Positions 42,188 through 51,195 of a stretch of DNA of 64,000 nt are shown here, piece by piece. The notes under the pieces were generated by a model. That model searched no databases. It saw only the letters and a list, made by a program, of their open reading frames with translations, and was not told the origin of the DNA. Origin of the DNA: Leeuwenhoekiella blandensis MED217 (GTDB lineage Bacteria; Bacteroidota; Bacteroidia; Flavobacteriales; Flavobacteriaceae); contig NZ_CH672395.1 in assembly GCF_000152985.1 (NCBI RefSeq), positions 2,610,461-2,674,460 of the forward strand. The letters run 5' to 3'. Both the position numbers and the translations under genes were made by a program. Numbering within the stretch: position 1 is the stretch's first letter; each line of letters begins with the position of its first letter.

Positions 42188-43201
42188 TTAGTTTTCTGGT
42201 TGAATTCCTTCTGAAGTCATCACGATGCGTTTGATCGTCCCGTCTTCGTTGTAGTATAAACGATCTACACATACCGAACGGTGAAAACTACTACCGTGTG
42301 TTGGAATGCTTCCGTTATGATAAACGAAATACCACTTGTCTTTAAATTCAATAATCGACTGATGATTGGTATTGCTGTTACCCGCAACTTCATTTAAAAT
42401 CCCTTTATATTCCCACGGACCGGTAATTGATTTTGACATTGCATAGGCGGTTTTCTCAGGAAAATCATAAGCATAAGAAAGATAATACCAGTCGCCACGT
42501 TTATGAATGTATGGTGCTTCAGTAAATTTAGGAAGGTCAACTGTCTGGATAGGACCGTCCATCTCGATCATATTGTCTTTTAACTTTACGTATTTACACA
42601 CTTGATTTCCCCAATATAAATACGGAGTGCCATCATCATCAATAAAAACTGTTGGATCAATATCATCCCAACTAATTTTTGTTTGTGTGGTCATATCGTT
42701 AGTGATCAAAGCTTTGCCTATAGCGTCTTTCCAAGGTCCCTCCGGACTGTCTGCCACGGCTACACCAATTGCTTTACCGTGTTTTGACTCATTATGTTGA
42801 ACCGTTACAAACCAGTAAAACTTACCATCCTTCTCCACCACTTCCGCAGCCCAAGCTGAATGAATTGCCCAGTCAAAATCGGTAGGTTTTAGCGGCACGG
42901 GATGTTCTTTCCAGTTGACCATATCATCTGAAGAAAACAGCAACCACTCATTCATAATGTAACGTTCCTGATCGTCTGGCGCCTGATCGTGACCGGCATA
43001 AATATACACACGACCATCGTGAACCAAAGCAGCAGGATCTGCAGTGTATTTGTCTTTTATAATCGGATTGTTATAAGAAGCTTCAAGCTCTTCAAAAAGT
43101 GCCTGACCACGTTCTACACTTACTTCTTCTGTTTGTGCTGTGGTTTTACAGCTTGTGAAAAGTGCAGCTGCTGCACAAAGTGAATAAAAATATCCTTTCA
43201 T
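42188..43201 (-). CDS. GH43 family lipoprotein (arabinofuranosidase-type)
   Basis: 337 residues with a lipoprotein signal ending ALFTSC; the residues after Cys (KTTAQ) are not acidic, so it probably stays periplasmic. Catalytic residues: Asp in DKYTADPAALVHDG, Asp in WDDIDPTVFIDDDGTPYLYWG (in part) and Glu in KFTEAPYIHKRGDWYYLSYA. The single propeller has no carbohydrate-binding module. The family members most like this act on arabinose or xylose side chains; arabinofuranosidase is inferred from the operon. Next genes lie 1 and 3 bases away. Confidence 0.88.
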   Translation of the reverse strand: MKGYFYSLCAAAALFTSCKTTAQTEEVSVERGQALFEELEASYNNPIIKDKYTADPAALVHDGRVYIYAGHDQAPDDQERYIMNEWLLFSSDDMVNWKEHPVPLKPTDFDWAIHSAWAAEVVEKDGKFYWFVTVQHNESKHGKAIGVAVADSPEGPWKDAIGKALITNDMTTQTKISWDDIDPTVFIDDDGTPYLYWGNQVCKYVKLKDNMIEMDGPIQTVDLPKFTEAPYIHKRGDWYYLSYAYDFPEKTAYAMSKSITGPWEYKGILNEVAGNSNTNHQSIIEFKDKWYFVYHNGSIPTHGSSFHRSVCVDRLYYNEDGTIKRIVMTSEGIQPEN

Positions 43202-43202
43202 T

Positions 43203-44744
43203 TTAGTTTATTTTTTTGCCCCAAATGGCAGTTCCTTCATTATTTAATCCTGAAAGTAAAATGGTAGATTCTACTTCATTTTCCCAATCACGGCCACGTT
43301 CAACATAGAGTTTATCTACAAAGGTTCCGTCACCAAAATTTAAAGTTAACCAAGGTGCATCATAACTCCACACATCATTGGCGTTAGAATTGATACTTCC
43401 GTCAGCATTTAACGTGAGATCTATCGAGTTTTGAAAATCAGGATAGCGCTGTTCATCAGCATATCCCGGCGTAACAGTGTAACCAAAAATGATCTGCTCA
43501 TAGTTTCCGACTAGATCCTCTTTGTTTATCGCTGTCTGTGCTACATTGGCAAAACGCTCTGGTGAAACAAGAGGCCAACCATCTTCGGTCCAATGGATTT
43601 TACGCACGTGCAATACCATAAAGAAACTATTTTCACCTGGTCTTCCTTGATGCGCCATATAATATTGACCACTATCATCTTTAAAAACGCCGGGATGCGA
43701 AACTCCTTGCCAACCTGAGTGCTCATCAAAACGATAAGGCGCCAGAATCATGGGACCGTTATCTTCTTCAGTGTTAATATCTAAACCATTATAATCGTAA
43801 AATGGCCCGTCTGGAGAATCGCTTCGGCCTACGCGCACGTTGTACTTGGTTTGCAACCAGTCGTAGGCAATAAACATATAATACTTGTTCTGATCTTCAT
43901 TATAGATCACCTCGGGCCCTTCGATATTTCCGTTTACGATACCGTTAGTAAAACCGCGTTGTGCGACTCTACTGCCTTTATCTCCGGGATTTGCAGCCAG
44001 ACCGGTTTCTGGATTTAATTTCAATTTGTAGATTCCATCGTAAGCAGAACCGTAGTAGAACCAATGTTCGCCTTCTGGCGTCACCACAACAGAAGGATCT
44101 ATCGCATTGGTTTGCACGGCACCTCCAGGTTCTGAAGAAACCACTAAATCTTTTTCTACCCAAGGTCCTTCAGGATTGTCTGAAGTAGCAAGTCCCATCG
44201 TACTCAATCTTCCGGTAGATGAGGATAACGAATAATATAAACGATACTCCTCACCAACTTTCATCACATACGGCGCCCAAAGCGCTTGAAAAGGTGTCCC
44301 GCCTTTGCTTCTGATGTAGGCAGCCCCTTTTGCCGGTAACCCGCTAAAAGCCCAACCGATCCATTCCCAGTTGATCAAATCTTCTGATTTACGAATCTGG
44401 ATTCCGGGACGCACTTCTGAACCAAAAGACACGTCTGTATTATAACAATAATACGTATTACCCACTTTGATCACCGAAGGATCGTGCACGTTATAGGGAC
44501 CCCAGTTTGCAATGTTCTCAACGCCGGCAACATCATAATACGTATCTGTAATATTGTCTACCGTATAGACTTTTGCCGCTACAGGCTCCTCGGGCTCTTC
44601 AGGTTCTTCAGGAGACGTTGGTTTTTCAGGCTCTTCACCCGTTTCTTCAACCGGTGAATCTGATGAGCAAGAAATTGCCAATGCACACCAAAAGACAAAA
44701 AGCCCCTTATACAGTATACTTGTAATTTCTTTATTCTTTTTCAT
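43203..44744 (-). CDS. GH43 endo-arabinanase-like lipoprotein with C-terminal beta-domain, probably surface-exposed
   Basis: 513 residues. Lipobox ALAISC is followed by SSDSPVEETGEEPEKP and a Pro/Glu linker (about 30-60), an acidic start like the surface-export signal of Bacteroidota lipoproteins. GH43 carboxylates are in YNVHDPSVIKVG (Asp), TNAIDPSVVVTPEG (Asp) and GNIEGPEVIYNEDQ (Glu). The C-terminal about 110 residues (QIIFGYTVTPGYADEQRYPD onward) are the GH43_C-type lipocalin-like domain of extended endo-arabinanases. It is the best candidate for the first, cell-surface cut of arabinan. Confidence 0.9.
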   Translation of the reverse strand: MKKNKEITSILYKGLFVFWCALAISCSSDSPVEETGEEPEKPTSPEEPEEPEEPVAAKVYTVDNITDTYYDVAGVENIANWGPYNVHDPSVIKVGNTYYCYNTDVSFGSEVRPGIQIRKSEDLINWEWIGWAFSGLPAKGAAYIRSKGGTPFQALWAPYVMKVGEEYRLYYSLSSSTGRLSTMGLATSDNPEGPWVEKDLVVSSEPGGAVQTNAIDPSVVVTPEGEHWFYYGSAYDGIYKLKLNPETGLAANPGDKGSRVAQRGFTNGIVNGNIEGPEVIYNEDQNKYYMFIAYDWLQTKYNVRVGRSDSPDGPFYDYNGLDINTEEDNGPMILAPYRFDEHSGWQGVSHPGVFKDDSGQYYMAHQGRPGENSFFMVLHVRKIHWTEDGWPLVSPERFANVAQTAINKEDLVGNYEQIIFGYTVTPGYADEQRYPDFQNSIDLTLNADGSINSNANDVWSYDAPWLTLNFGDGTFVDKLYVERGRDWENEVESTILLSGLNNEGTAIWGKKIN

Positions 44745-44754
44745 AGCAATAGGT

Positions 44755-46305
44755 TTATTTTCCTTCTAAAACCACTACCGAAAATGCCGGTAACGTAACT
44801 TCTAGCACACCTTTTTTAAATTTAAAATCCTTAAATCCTTCAGGCATGATATGCTCAGGGTCTTCAAAAGAATTGTGGTCCTGTAGTTTATCTGAAGCTA
44901 AAATTTCAGCAGAAAAATCTTTGATATTCAATGCGCTAAGATCGATGCTCACGGTGTTTTCTTTATGTGCATCTATGTTTACCAGCGAAATGTGCGTTTT
45001 GCCTTCAGCATCTTTTGAAGCCGAAGCTGAAATTGCAGGAAGCGTATCGCCATTATACTCATAATCTGGCGTATCTAAATCTAGCGGAATAAGCTGTGCA
45101 TCGTGATGTACTGTGTACATTTTTAAGATATGATACGTTGGCGTTAAGATCATTTGCTCACCTTTAGTCAAAGCAACTGCCTGAAGTACATTTACCGTTT
45201 GCGCAAGGTTTGCCATTTTAACACGATCACTGTGATTATTAAAAATGTTCAAAGTTGTACCAGCGATCATCGCATCACGCATCGTATTTTGTTGATACAA
45301 AAATCCGGGATTTGTACCTTCTTGCACTTCGTACCATCCACCCCACTCGTCAACAACAAGATCTACTTCTTTCTTCTTGTCATATTTATCCATAATCGCC
45401 ACGTGCTTGGTGATCAATTGATCCATAAACAGGCTCGACTTCATTGTGGTGAAATAATGATCTTCGGTAAAATCAACATCCGGTCCTTTCTTATTCCAAT
45501 CAATTACAGAATAGTGATGTAATGCAACACCATCTAACAAGCTTTTAGGGATGTTTTTCATCAACACCTCGGTCCAGTTGTAATCTGCGCTATTCGCTCC
45601 AGATGCGATTCGGTATAAACCGGCTTCATTATTCCAGCTGCCCATAAATGTTGCATACTGGCGGTATAAGTTTGCGTAGAACTCCGGCTCCATATTTCCG
45701 CCACAGCCCCACATTTCATTTCCTACACCCCAATAGGTAACGCCCCAGGATTTCTCGCGGCCATTTTGTTTACGCAAGTCGGCCATCGGGCTTGTACCGT
45801 CGTGATTTACATATTGAACCCAATCTGCCAATTCTTTAACAGTACCACTACCTACATTTCCTGCCAAGTACGGCTCAGTTTCCAGTACTTCACAAAGGTT
45901 CAAGAAGTCGTGGGTACCAAAACTGTTGTCTTCGGTCACGCCACCCCACCACGTATTTACGATTGTAGGACGATCTTCTTGTGGCCCAATACCATCTTTC
46001 CAATGATACGTATCTGCAAAACAACCTCCGGGCCATCTCAGGTTAGGAATTTTGATCTCTTTTAAAGCTTCAATCAAATCATTACGTACGCCGTCTGTAT
46101 TTGGAATAGGACTATCTTTCCCAACAAAAAAGCCATCATAAATAGAACGTCCTAAGTGTTCTGCAAAATGCCCATAAATATGTTTACTAATCGTAGGCGC
46201 ATCCTTTGAAGGTTTTACGGTGATGGTCGCATCCTGAGCATTAAGCAACGAAACGCTGCAAAATGCAATTACAAATGCACCAATAATTTGTAGTTTGTTC
46301 ATCAT
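44755..46305 (-). CDS. GH51 alpha-L-arabinofuranosidase
   Basis: 516 residues, signal peptide MMNKLQIIGAFVIAFCSVS...NAQ. Classical GH51 architecture: SKHIYGHFAEHLGRSIYDGF (opening), LRWPGGCFADTYHW, acid/base Glu in WGVGNEMWGCGGNM (about 195-208), HHYSVID, and nucleophile Glu in VVDEWGGWYEV (about 316-326). C-terminal beta-domain ends with SVVVLEG. It releases alpha-L-arabinofuranose from arabinan oligosaccharides in the periplasm. It follows the VCBS protein by 7 bases and precedes the surface GH43 by 10. Confidence 0.95.
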   Translation of the reverse strand: MMNKLQIIGAFVIAFCSVSLLNAQDATITVKPSKDAPTISKHIYGHFAEHLGRSIYDGFFVGKDSPIPNTDGVRNDLIEALKEIKIPNLRWPGGCFADTYHWKDGIGPQEDRPTIVNTWWGGVTEDNSFGTHDFLNLCEVLETEPYLAGNVGSGTVKELADWVQYVNHDGTSPMADLRKQNGREKSWGVTYWGVGNEMWGCGGNMEPEFYANLYRQYATFMGSWNNEAGLYRIASGANSADYNWTEVLMKNIPKSLLDGVALHHYSVIDWNKKGPDVDFTEDHYFTTMKSSLFMDQLITKHVAIMDKYDKKKEVDLVVDEWGGWYEVQEGTNPGFLYQQNTMRDAMIAGTTLNIFNNHSDRVKMANLAQTVNVLQAVALTKGEQMILTPTYHILKMYTVHHDAQLIPLDLDTPDYEYNGDTLPAISASASKDAEGKTHISLVNIDAHKENTVSIDLSALNIKDFSAEILASDKLQDHNSFEDPEHIMPEGFKDFKFKKGVLEVTLPAFSVVVLEGK

Positions 46306-46312
46306 AATTGAA

Positions 46313-49300
46313 TTATTTGGTGTTTAAATTGTGTGTGTTTGTATTTTTAAATTTAAAGGTCGTCAAGGTTTCACCGTTGCGGCCAACAAGTATCAAGTTG
46401 CTGTCCTTTGTTGAAACTTTCACTATACTTTTTGAATCTCCTGCCACTGTAAAACCAGATTTTTTACGAGATACTTCTGTAAAATTTCCATCTTTGGTAT
46501 TTATCAAAGTCGTACCGAATGAAGCATCATAGCGTCCTCCATTGACTTCGGCACTATAATCATTACCTACTAGTAAAAGATCTGGAAATCCATCTTGGTT
46601 TAAGTCTTCGACTAGAATACTATTAACAGGTGCTAGCTGCACGGCATTTGGTAGTGGTAAAACTTCAAAACCCGTATCCTTTTGTTCTATAAAAATACTA
46701 CGTAATTCTTTTGCTTCTAAGGTCTTGAAAGGAGTTTTTAAGAGCTGAAGCAACTCACTTGTGGTTGCTTGTGCAAATTTGTGATAATACAAGAAGTTCT
46801 TTTTCAATTGCGGCAACTGCTGGGTAAGTTGGTCTAGCGTTGCTATCGGAAAATAAGCACCTTCCTCATACTTCGAGAAGATAGGATCTACATAGCCATT
46901 GTTATCAAAATCGGCATAATCGACCTTTAATGCTTTATTTTGACCCGAATTTAGCATGGTATTTAATCCTATATTTCCTGCTACAAAATCTATATCTCCA
47001 TCATTATCAAAGTCGGCTGCAGCAATGCTATTCCATAAACCTGTTGTTTTGCTCAGTCCGAGTGCTTCGGTTTTATTTTCAAACGTATTACCTGTATTTT
47101 CCAGTACAGTTATTGGCATAAATTCGCCCGCAAGAATGAGATCGATATTTCCGTCCTTGTTGTAATCACTAAAAGCAGCGTCAGTTACCATTCCCGCATT
47201 TTGAAGCAACGGACAAACCTCAGCCGTCACATCTACAAAATTTCCACCCTTATTTTTCAGAATATAACTCTCTGGTGTCGTCGGAAATTTCCCGGGAACG
47301 ACGCGTCCTCCCACAAAAAGATCTACAAACCCATCGTTATCAAAATCTGCAGCTGCTACAGCATATGTGCTCGTAAGCATCTCCGGCAGTGGCTGCGCTA
47401 CAAAACCTGAAGCGGTATTGAAATACAAGCGATCTTGATAAGCCTTGTGACCGGCATAGCGCTCAGATCCACCGCTGGTGACATAAAGATCTAATTTACC
47501 GTCATTGTTTGCATCAAAAATAACAGCCTCCCCATCTTCAAAAAGTTCTGTTTCCGGGAGTTCTTGCTTTTTAAAAGTGTAATCCTTTTGTTGATATAAA
47601 ATAGTAGAATTTTCACCGTAGCTTCCGCCGATGAATACATCTTCGAGACCATCTCCGTTTAAATCTCCTACTGCCAGACTTGGACCTTGCTCTGAGTATT
47701 TATGCATAAGCAAAGGTTGTGTAGCATAATCGTTATTGAAACGGTCTTTATGCTCATAATCAATGGCTTCAACACGCGTTAAAAAACTAGCTTGATCAGT
47801 TGTATCTTGAGGAATATAATTTGCCTCATCATAAGATACTGTCAAGAGCCCATTGACTTTAATATTGCGTTCAATAGACTTTTTACCATCTGGCCATTGC
47901 ACGATCAAACTGTCTATAGTTCTATGATCTTTCAATCCGAAGTGTAAGGTAGTACTCACCGTACTTTGAAAACCGCGCACCGGATTATTGACTCTTATCC
48001 TTTCAGTACTGCCTGAATAAACACGTACAGTTGCGCCAATTCCTTTTAAATTATTTTTTGAACCTTGTAGATCCACTTTTAAATAGTTAGTCTGCAGTCC
48101 TAAACTATCATTGAGGGTATTTTTATAAACAAAAGCCGGAGCGTTAATATTGCTTGCCATAAGGTCAAGATCCCCATCATTATCAAAATCGGCATACACC
48201 GCACCACTTGAAATAGAAGCTTCTTCAAAACCCCAGGCTTCAATATTTTTAGTAAATGACTGCCCATCTACATTTTTAAATGCATAGTTGGCTACTTTAA
48301 TTGCCGGGCGTGTGGTTAGACAATCTTTAACTGCTTTTTGCAATTCACCACCACTACCAAAAGACGAACTTTTGCTTTCTCTGAATTTCACAAAATCCAT
48401 ATCGGTAATGTCTTTGCCAAAACCGTTTGTTATGTAAAGATCATTAAACCCATCGTTGTCAAAATCTGCAAGCAGTGGAGCCCAACTCCAATCTGTTTTA
48501 TCTATACCGGCAAACTGACCTATCTCGCTATAGGTCCCGTCACCGTTATTATGCTGAAGCATATTACGCATATACTGATGCCCGTAGCCATAGCGCAAGG
48601 CAATCTGAAATATGTCGTAAGAATTTGCTCCAGACATTAATTTTCTTCGTTTTAAATCTTCGGGCAACATATCTACGGTAATTACATCTGTAAAACCGTC
48701 GTTATCAATATCTGCTACATCATTCCCCATAGAAAAGTGACTCATATGCCCAAAATATGTCAAGCCCTCTTCGTTAAATGTTCCATTTTGTTGATTTACA
48801 TAGAGTAAATCTCTTGATAAGTAATCATTAGAAATATAAAGGTCTGGCCAGTTGTCGTTATTGGCATCTAATACCGAAACGCCTAATCCAAAACCTTCAA
48901 AAGTGATTCCGGCTTCTGCCGAAACATTTGTAAAAACCGGATGTCCCAGTTTCTCATTGTAATCATTGCGATATAAACGATCTGTGTTTCTTGCAGTTCC
49001 ATTGGTCTGCATAGCTCTAACGCTAATCGCTGAATTTTCAAATCCACCACCGGTTAATAAATACATATCCAGATCTCCGTCCAGATCATAATCAAAGAAT
49101 ACGGCTTGAATGGATTCTCCCTGATCTGCCAAGCCATATTCTGCTGCAGCTTCAGTAAAAGTTAAATCTCCGTTATTAATGTAAAGCAGATTGGGGAACT
49201 CGCTTTTGTTCCCCATTCCGCCCACACTTAAATAAACATCATCATAACCATCCTGATTCACATCAATAACACTTACCCCGGTTGTCCACTTTCCGGAAGT

Positions 49301-49621
49301 ATTTATACCAGAAGCAGACGTGATATCTTCAAACTTTAAAGCTCCTTTATTGAGATAAAGTTTACCCGAAGTAAGATTGCCACTGAAGAAAACATCAGGC
49401 AGGTTATCCTTATTAAAATCACCAACTCCTACTCCGCCTCCATTATAGAGATACTCATAATTGAGTATGTTGATCGAGTCGTTTGTGGTTATTGTATTCT
49501 CAAAATCAATACCTGTATAAGAAGCACTGAGACGCTCAAAGAGCGTCTCAGATTTTTTATTATCTGCACAAGAACTTACCACAAGGGCAAATACTAAAAC
49601 AAATAGATTATTGATTTTCAA
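46313..49621 (-). CDS. Large VCBS/FG-GAP repeat lipoprotein with ASPIC/UnbV domain
   Basis: 1102 residues, lipobox VVSSC at the N-terminus. I count fourteen DxDxDG-type calcium-binding loops, for example DVNQDGYDD, DYDLDGDLD, DFDNDGFND, DLNGDGLED, DYNKDGNID and DLNQDGFPD. Seven precede and seven follow a central ASPIC/UnbV segment (about 530-610, with LHFGLKDHRTIDSLIVQW and PDGKKS), suggesting two seven-bladed beta-propellers. The N-terminal NYLYN-type motif (EYLYNGGGVGVGDFN) is that of CRTAC1-like proteins. It lies directly after SusD, the position where other loci have surface glycan-binding proteins, so a glycan-binding or surface-scaffold role is plausible but unproven. It stays in the operon (11 and 7 base gaps). 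Confidence 0.85.
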   Translation of the reverse strand: MKINNLFVLVFALVVSSCADNKKSETLFERLSASYTGIDFENTITTNDSINILNYEYLYNGGGVGVGDFNKDNLPDVFFSGNLTSGKLYLNKGALKFEDITSASGINTSGKWTTGVSVIDVNQDGYDDVYLSVGGMGNKSEFPNLLYINNGDLTFTEAAAEYGLADQGESIQAVFFDYDLDGDLDMYLLTGGGFENSAISVRAMQTNGTARNTDRLYRNDYNEKLGHPVFTNVSAEAGITFEGFGLGVSVLDANNDNWPDLYISNDYLSRDLLYVNQQNGTFNEEGLTYFGHMSHFSMGNDVADIDNDGFTDVITVDMLPEDLKRRKLMSGANSYDIFQIALRYGYGHQYMRNMLQHNNGDGTYSEIGQFAGIDKTDWSWAPLLADFDNDGFNDLYITNGFGKDITDMDFVKFRESKSSSFGSGGELQKAVKDCLTTRPAIKVANYAFKNVDGQSFTKNIEAWGFEEASISSGAVYADFDNDGDLDLMASNINAPAFVYKNTLNDSLGLQTNYLKVDLQGSKNNLKGIGATVRVYSGSTERIRVNNPVRGFQSTVSTTLHFGLKDHRTIDSLIVQWPDGKKSIERNIKVNGLLTVSYDEANYIPQDTTDQASFLTRVEAIDYEHKDRFNNDYATQPLLMHKYSEQGPSLAVGDLNGDGLEDVFIGGSYGENSTILYQQKDYTFKKQELPETELFEDGEAVIFDANNDGKLDLYVTSGGSERYAGHKAYQDRLYFNTASGFVAQPLPEMLTSTYAVAAADFDNDGFVDLFVGGRVVPGKFPTTPESYILKNKGGNFVDVTAEVCPLLQNAGMVTDAAFSDYNKDGNIDLILAGEFMPITVLENTGNTFENKTEALGLSKTTGLWNSIAAADFDNDGDIDFVAGNIGLNTMLNSGQNKALKVDYADFDNNGYVDPIFSKYEEGAYFPIATLDQLTQQLPQLKKNFLYYHKFAQATTSELLQLLKTPFKTLEAKELRSIFIEQKDTGFEVLPLPNAVQLAPVNSILVEDLNQDGFPDLLLVGNDYSAEVNGGRYDASFGTTLINTKDGNFTEVSRKKSGFTVAGDSKSIVKVSTKDSNLILVGRNGETLTTFKFKNTNTHNLNTK

Positions 49622-49632
49622 CAGAAAGGATT

Positions 49633-51183
49633 TTATTGATTAGCTGAATTTCCTATCAAATTAGGGTTTCTATCTAGCTCATTCTGAGGAATAGGTTGAA
49701 ACTTTCTATTTGATGAATAGGTAGCAAAATCAGAATCATTGTCCTGAAGCTCACTCAATTTTGCAGGATCATCTAAATAACCCCATCTTTTTATATCATA
49801 CCAACGTAAACCTTCAATCGATAATTCAGTGATTCGCTCGTGATCTAACTGCTCCATAAATTGAGAAAGGTTATAACCTGCAAATTCTGCTTCACGATCC
49901 GGAAGATTCACGCGGTCTCTTACACGCTGAACTTGAGACGCCGCAAGAGGAATATTGCCTGTATTCGCTAAACATTCAGCATACATTAGCAAGACATCTG
50001 CAAAACGTATGATATGATAATTTATACCACAGGTAAAAGGATCTCCTCCTGTATTAGCCAACGTATACTTGGCAATGTAATTTTCATTTTGATCTAAGAA
50101 GAATTCTCTACCATAAGCTTGAGTCAAACCTTCTTCTGGAAGATAAGATAAGATTGTAGCAGGATATCTTGGATCTAGTTCGTCATCAACGGTTCTTTCT
50201 TGTTTCATTTCATTCACTAAGAATTGAGTAGGAAAGAAGTCGTAAAAATCTGCTCCAGAATATGTAGGTGCGATTGCAGAAAACTGTCTCCAGTTGACCG
50301 TAGGGTCTCCACCCCAGTTAAAGTCAACGTTTTGGCTTTGTGTAAATTCTGCCCAGAATATTCTACCCGGGTTAGCATTTTCTAGTGCCGGATCTTGAGA
50401 AAATAAATCCCCATAATTAGGCGCTAGATCATATACATTAGAATTTACTACGCTTTCAAAATACGGCAACGCTCCTTCGTAATCACCTTGATACAATTTA
50501 AGCTTACCCATTAATGAATTCGCAGCACCCAAAGTAGCACGCGCATCCTGACCAAAATCTGGCCAAGAAGGATCATCGTAATTTACCGGTAGTCGCTCAA
50601 TTGCCATATTTAAATCTGCCTCAACCTGCGCATAAATATCTGCTTGAGTTGTTTCTTGATTTGAAGGGAAAAAACTTTCAGATCCTGATTGTACTTCTAA
50701 CACCAGAGGGACATTATCAAAAATATTAGTAGCGTTGAAATAGGTCAAAGCTCTTAAGAAATAAGCTTGTCCTATAAGACGTTCTCTAAGCTCCGGATCA
50801 ATATCCTCGATACGGTCTATAGCCGCAAGCGCTTGATTGGCTCTATTGATAACAGTATAAAAACCTAAATAGGCAATTTGTACATCTGGCTGTGTAGGAG
50901 GAATTGTAAAATTTGCAGTCCCGATCAAAAATGCCCACGGACTTCTTGATCTTGTTTCATCTCCTCTGGCATCATTAATTGCCGGAATCATTCTCTGATA
51001 ATTCCCGTCTATAATAAGTCCATTATAAATGGCATCTACTGTAGCTTGGGCCTCTGCTTCGGTCTGATAATATTCTTCCTCAGCAAGCCTGTTTGTGTTC
51101 TCGATGTCTAGTTGATCATCACAAGAAATAAATGCGGTGATACCAACTACAAGAAACAATGATTTTATAAAATTTGTTTTCAT
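49633..51183 (-). CDS. SusD/RagB-family surface glycan-binding lipoprotein
   Basis: 516 residues, signal ending AFISC with DDQLDIENTN after the Cys, an acidic surface-export-like start. Tetratricopeptide-like helices: EEEYYQTEAEAQATVDAIYNG opening (in part), RLIGQAYFLRALTYFNATNIFDNVPLV (quoted in part as LRALTYFN) and the late RFADVLLMYAECLANTGN, followed by QVRDRVNLP and ELSIEGLRWYDIKRWG typical of RagB/SusD. It caps the SusC channel and binds arabino-oligosaccharides. It is encoded 12 bases after SusC, the invariant pairing. Confidence 0.97.
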   Translation of the reverse strand: MKTNFIKSLFLVVGITAFISCDDQLDIENTNRLAEEEYYQTEAEAQATVDAIYNGLIIDGNYQRMIPAINDARGDETRSRSPWAFLIGTANFTIPPTQPDVQIAYLGFYTVINRANQALAAIDRIEDIDPELRERLIGQAYFLRALTYFNATNIFDNVPLVLEVQSGSESFFPSNQETTQADIYAQVEADLNMAIERLPVNYDDPSWPDFGQDARATLGAANSLMGKLKLYQGDYEGALPYFESVVNSNVYDLAPNYGDLFSQDPALENANPGRIFWAEFTQSQNVDFNWGGDPTVNWRQFSAIAPTYSGADFYDFFPTQFLVNEMKQERTVDDELDPRYPATILSYLPEEGLTQAYGREFFLDQNENYIAKYTLANTGGDPFTCGINYHIIRFADVLLMYAECLANTGNIPLAASQVQRVRDRVNLPDREAEFAGYNLSQFMEQLDHERITELSIEGLRWYDIKRWGYLDDPAKLSELQDNDSDFATYSSNRKFQPIPQNELDRNPNLIGNSANQ

Positions 51184-51195
51184 TTTTCTAAGCTT

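Noticed and set aside
46930-48681. Plus-strand open frames opposite the VCBS gene
   Set aside because: They are antisense shadows of a strongly supported repeat protein, with no family-like sequence.
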